Positions 62,891 through 64,000 of a stretch of 64,000 nucleotides of DNA are shown one piece after another. The DNA comes from Ravibacter sp964562455. GTDB lineage: Bacteria; Bacteroidota; Bacteroidia; Cytophagales; Spirosomataceae. A program made the position numbers and the translations under genes. The stretch spans positions 1 through 64,000 of the forward strand of contig CAZLTN010000018.1 in NCBI GenBank assembly GCA_964562455.1. Direction: 5' to 3'. Under the pieces are notes generated by a model. It was given only the letters and a program-made list of their open reading frames with translations, searched no databases and was not told the DNA's origin. Within the stretch, counting starts at the first letter, position 1. Each line of letters starts with the position of its first letter.

Positions 62891-62914
62891 AGACGCACGA
62901 CCGTGCGTCTTTAC
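62887..62914. repeat. REP-like 28-bp perfect palindrome
   Basis: GTAAAGACGCAC (62887-62898) and GTGCGTCTTTAC (62903-62914) form perfect 12-bp arms around GACC. It begins at the stop codon of the propeller gene and lies within a continuing operon, so it is not a normal terminator. Its form resembles the short GACGC/GCGTC palindromes that I recall as dispersed in Bacteroidota and cyanobacterial genomes. Confidence 0.7.
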
Positions 62915-62937
62915 CAATCATCCAACTATCAATACAC

Positions 62938-64000
62938 ATGAAAAGACGGGATTTTTTAAGCCTCAGCATTCCTGCTACCGGCGCCATCATGCTGGCACCT
63001 GGCTTTCTCGGAGCCTCTGCAAGGGCGGAAATCAACCGCCAGTTCACCGGGCAGCTTCAATCCGGCCCCTACGACCTGTTGGTGAACGGAGGCGGTTTTG
63101 CCGGTTACTTCGCCGCCATACAGGCGGCAAAATCAGGCAAACGGGTCCTCCTCGTAGAACGCAGGAGCGCCCTGGGCTATGAGCTCACCGCTAAAAGCCG
63201 CTTTTTTCTCGACAAGACCGGCTTCGATCAGTTTACTCCGGAATTAAAGCAGCTCTTTACGCCCGAAGGCGAAAAGCCTGAAATTCATAATACCAAAGCG
63301 TCGGCTGAAGGCATACTGGACAAGGAACTGACGCTGATGGCCGGGAGCCTGAAAAAAAGCCTCCTCCGCAATATGCTGGTAGGAAAAGTCGATGTCCTGA
63401 TGATGACCGACGTATGCGGGCTTTTTTCCGATAAAGGAAAAGTTTCGGGAGCGATGCTGGCCACCAAGCAGGGAACCTACGCCGTAAAATGTTCCAATTT
63501 CCTTGACGCCGGCGATTCCAGGCTGTTCAGCCGGAAGCTGTCGGGAGCTGCCGCTTCTCCGGGCTCCGCTACTTATACTCTCGAAATATGGAATGCCCAG
63601 GACCCGGTACTGAAAAGCATCGACGTGCCGGCCTCTCTGGGAACGATCGGCAATAAGATCCATCTCCACCCCGGTAAGCATGCCTCCCACCAGGTATTTC
63701 TTGAGTTTTCTTTTGACTCTAAAGGATTGACAATAGACGAAACCGAGCATAAAGCCAGGAGGATAACAGAAAAGATAGGCCGGCAGTTGCATTCGCTCGA
63801 TCCGGTCCTGAGCAAGTCCGTTATCCAGCAACTGGCCTGGGAATGCAGTTTCGATATGGCTGACAAAAAACTGCCAGTCCCCGCTCTGAAATCCCACTAC
63901 ATACTTGAGGACATTTCCCTACGCTCCTGCGCCGACATATTGAAAGCCAGGTCTGCTGCCGAAAAGACGGTAAAGTCGATAGCCGGAGTAACCAAAGATA
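62938..64000 (+). CDS. FAD-dependent oxidoreductase with Tat-type signal (partial, right edge)
   Basis: The frame is open from the ATG at 62938 to the window end (354 codons), so the C-terminus is missing. It begins MKRRDFLSLSIPATGAIM, a twin-arginine signal (RRDFL), followed by an FAD-binding Rossmann segment DLLVNGGGFAGYFAAIQAAKSGKRVLLVE. The first two Gly of GxGxxG are present as GGGFAG. This is the FAD_oxidored family often found in Bacteroidota SusCD loci, where it may oxidise a sugar or sugar-derived substrate in the periplasm. It closes the visible part of locus 2. Confidence 0.86.
   Translation, partial: MKRRDFLSLSIPATGAIMLAPGFLGASARAEINRQFTGQLQSGPYDLLVNGGGFAGYFAAIQAAKSGKRVLLVERRSALGYELTAKSRFFLDKTGFDQFTPELKQLFTPEGEKPEIHNTKASAEGILDKELTLMAGSLKKSLLRNMLVGKVDVLMMTDVCGLFSDKGKVSGAMLATKQGTYAVKCSNFLDAGDSRLFSRKLSGAAASPGSATYTLEIWNAQDPVLKSIDVPASLGTIGNKIHLHPGKHASHQVFLEFSFDSKGLTIDETEHKARRITEKIGRQLHSLDPVLSKSVIQQLAWECSFDMADKKLPVPALKSHYILEDISLRSCADILKARSAAEKTVKSIAGVTKD

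Noticed and set aside
1..64000. tRNA, rRNA, prophage or insertion sequence
   Set aside because: I looked for cloverleaf-like segments, transposase motifs and inverted-repeat ends and found none that could be supported.

Overview
The window is chromosomal DNA from a member of the Bacteroidota, most likely Sphingobacteriales, Chitinophagales or Cytophagales. The evidence is two complete ECF sigma / FecR / SusC / SusD loci, FecR proteins with the C-terminal DUF4974-type tail, a Wzi-type capsule protein, a Bacteroidota-type PheS with a CxxC cluster, many outer-membrane barrels ending in an aromatic residue, and exact TAnnTTTG (-7) promoter matches upstream of several genes. I see no rRNA, tRNA, CRISPR array, integrase or insertion sequence. 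The left edge cuts the 3' end of dnaE and the right edge cuts an FAD-dependent oxidoreductase.

Layout. (1) 1-2771: end of dnaE, then on the minus strand a LytTR response regulator followed by a TPR-type histidine kinase. (2) 3388-8054: a tightly packed four-gene operon with a divergent, enlarged sigma-70-like factor, a single-span membrane protein in the anti-sigma position, an M48-like HEVSH peptidase fused to a C-terminal outer-membrane barrel, and a lipoprotein with a zinc-site-less matrixin domain plus a propeller. This is my main candidate for an undescribed system. (3) 8323-8874: an orphan protein, perhaps GNAT-like. (4) 9056-11528: a NarL-type regulator and a 7TM-DISM histidine kinase, convergent and overlapping by 11 bp. 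(5) 11861-21746: a seven-gene, 10-kb envelope operon (two barrels, a VWA lipoprotein, a two-module unknown, a large TPR protein, two OmpA-domain proteins), divergent from the kinase and probably controlled by it. This is the second candidate system.

(6) 21791-35493: an M14 carboxypeptidase, then divergently an ECF sigma / FecR / SusC / SusD-2 / M14 / propeller locus whose enzymes point to a peptide-containing substrate. (7) 35557-42847: a 1059-residue PVC-type cytochrome with SGNH, dehydrogenase, HEAT-like and cytochrome c parts, a Wzi protein, a HIT hydrolase, and a DUF1080 / TIM-barrel pair typical of 3-keto-sugar catabolism. (8) 42902-52239: housekeeping (exo/endonuclease-like, pheS, a lone LytTR regulator with striking upstream repeats, and a minus-strand cluster of an MBL hydrolase, pssA, fabH, an Omp85-like protein, a lipoprotein, a cyclophilin and an RmlD-like reductase).

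(9) 52377-54327: three small START/DUF1801/DinB-type proteins, then a 22-bp tandem-repeat element. (10) 54651-64000: a second ECF sigma / FecR / SusC / SusD locus followed by a PD40-type propeller and a Tat-type FAD oxidoreductase.

In both SusCD loci the sigma and FecR genes form an ECF switch, and a strong RNA hairpin lies in the gap of about 185 nt between fecR and susC, which suggests that readthrough from the switch genes into the transporter genes is limited.
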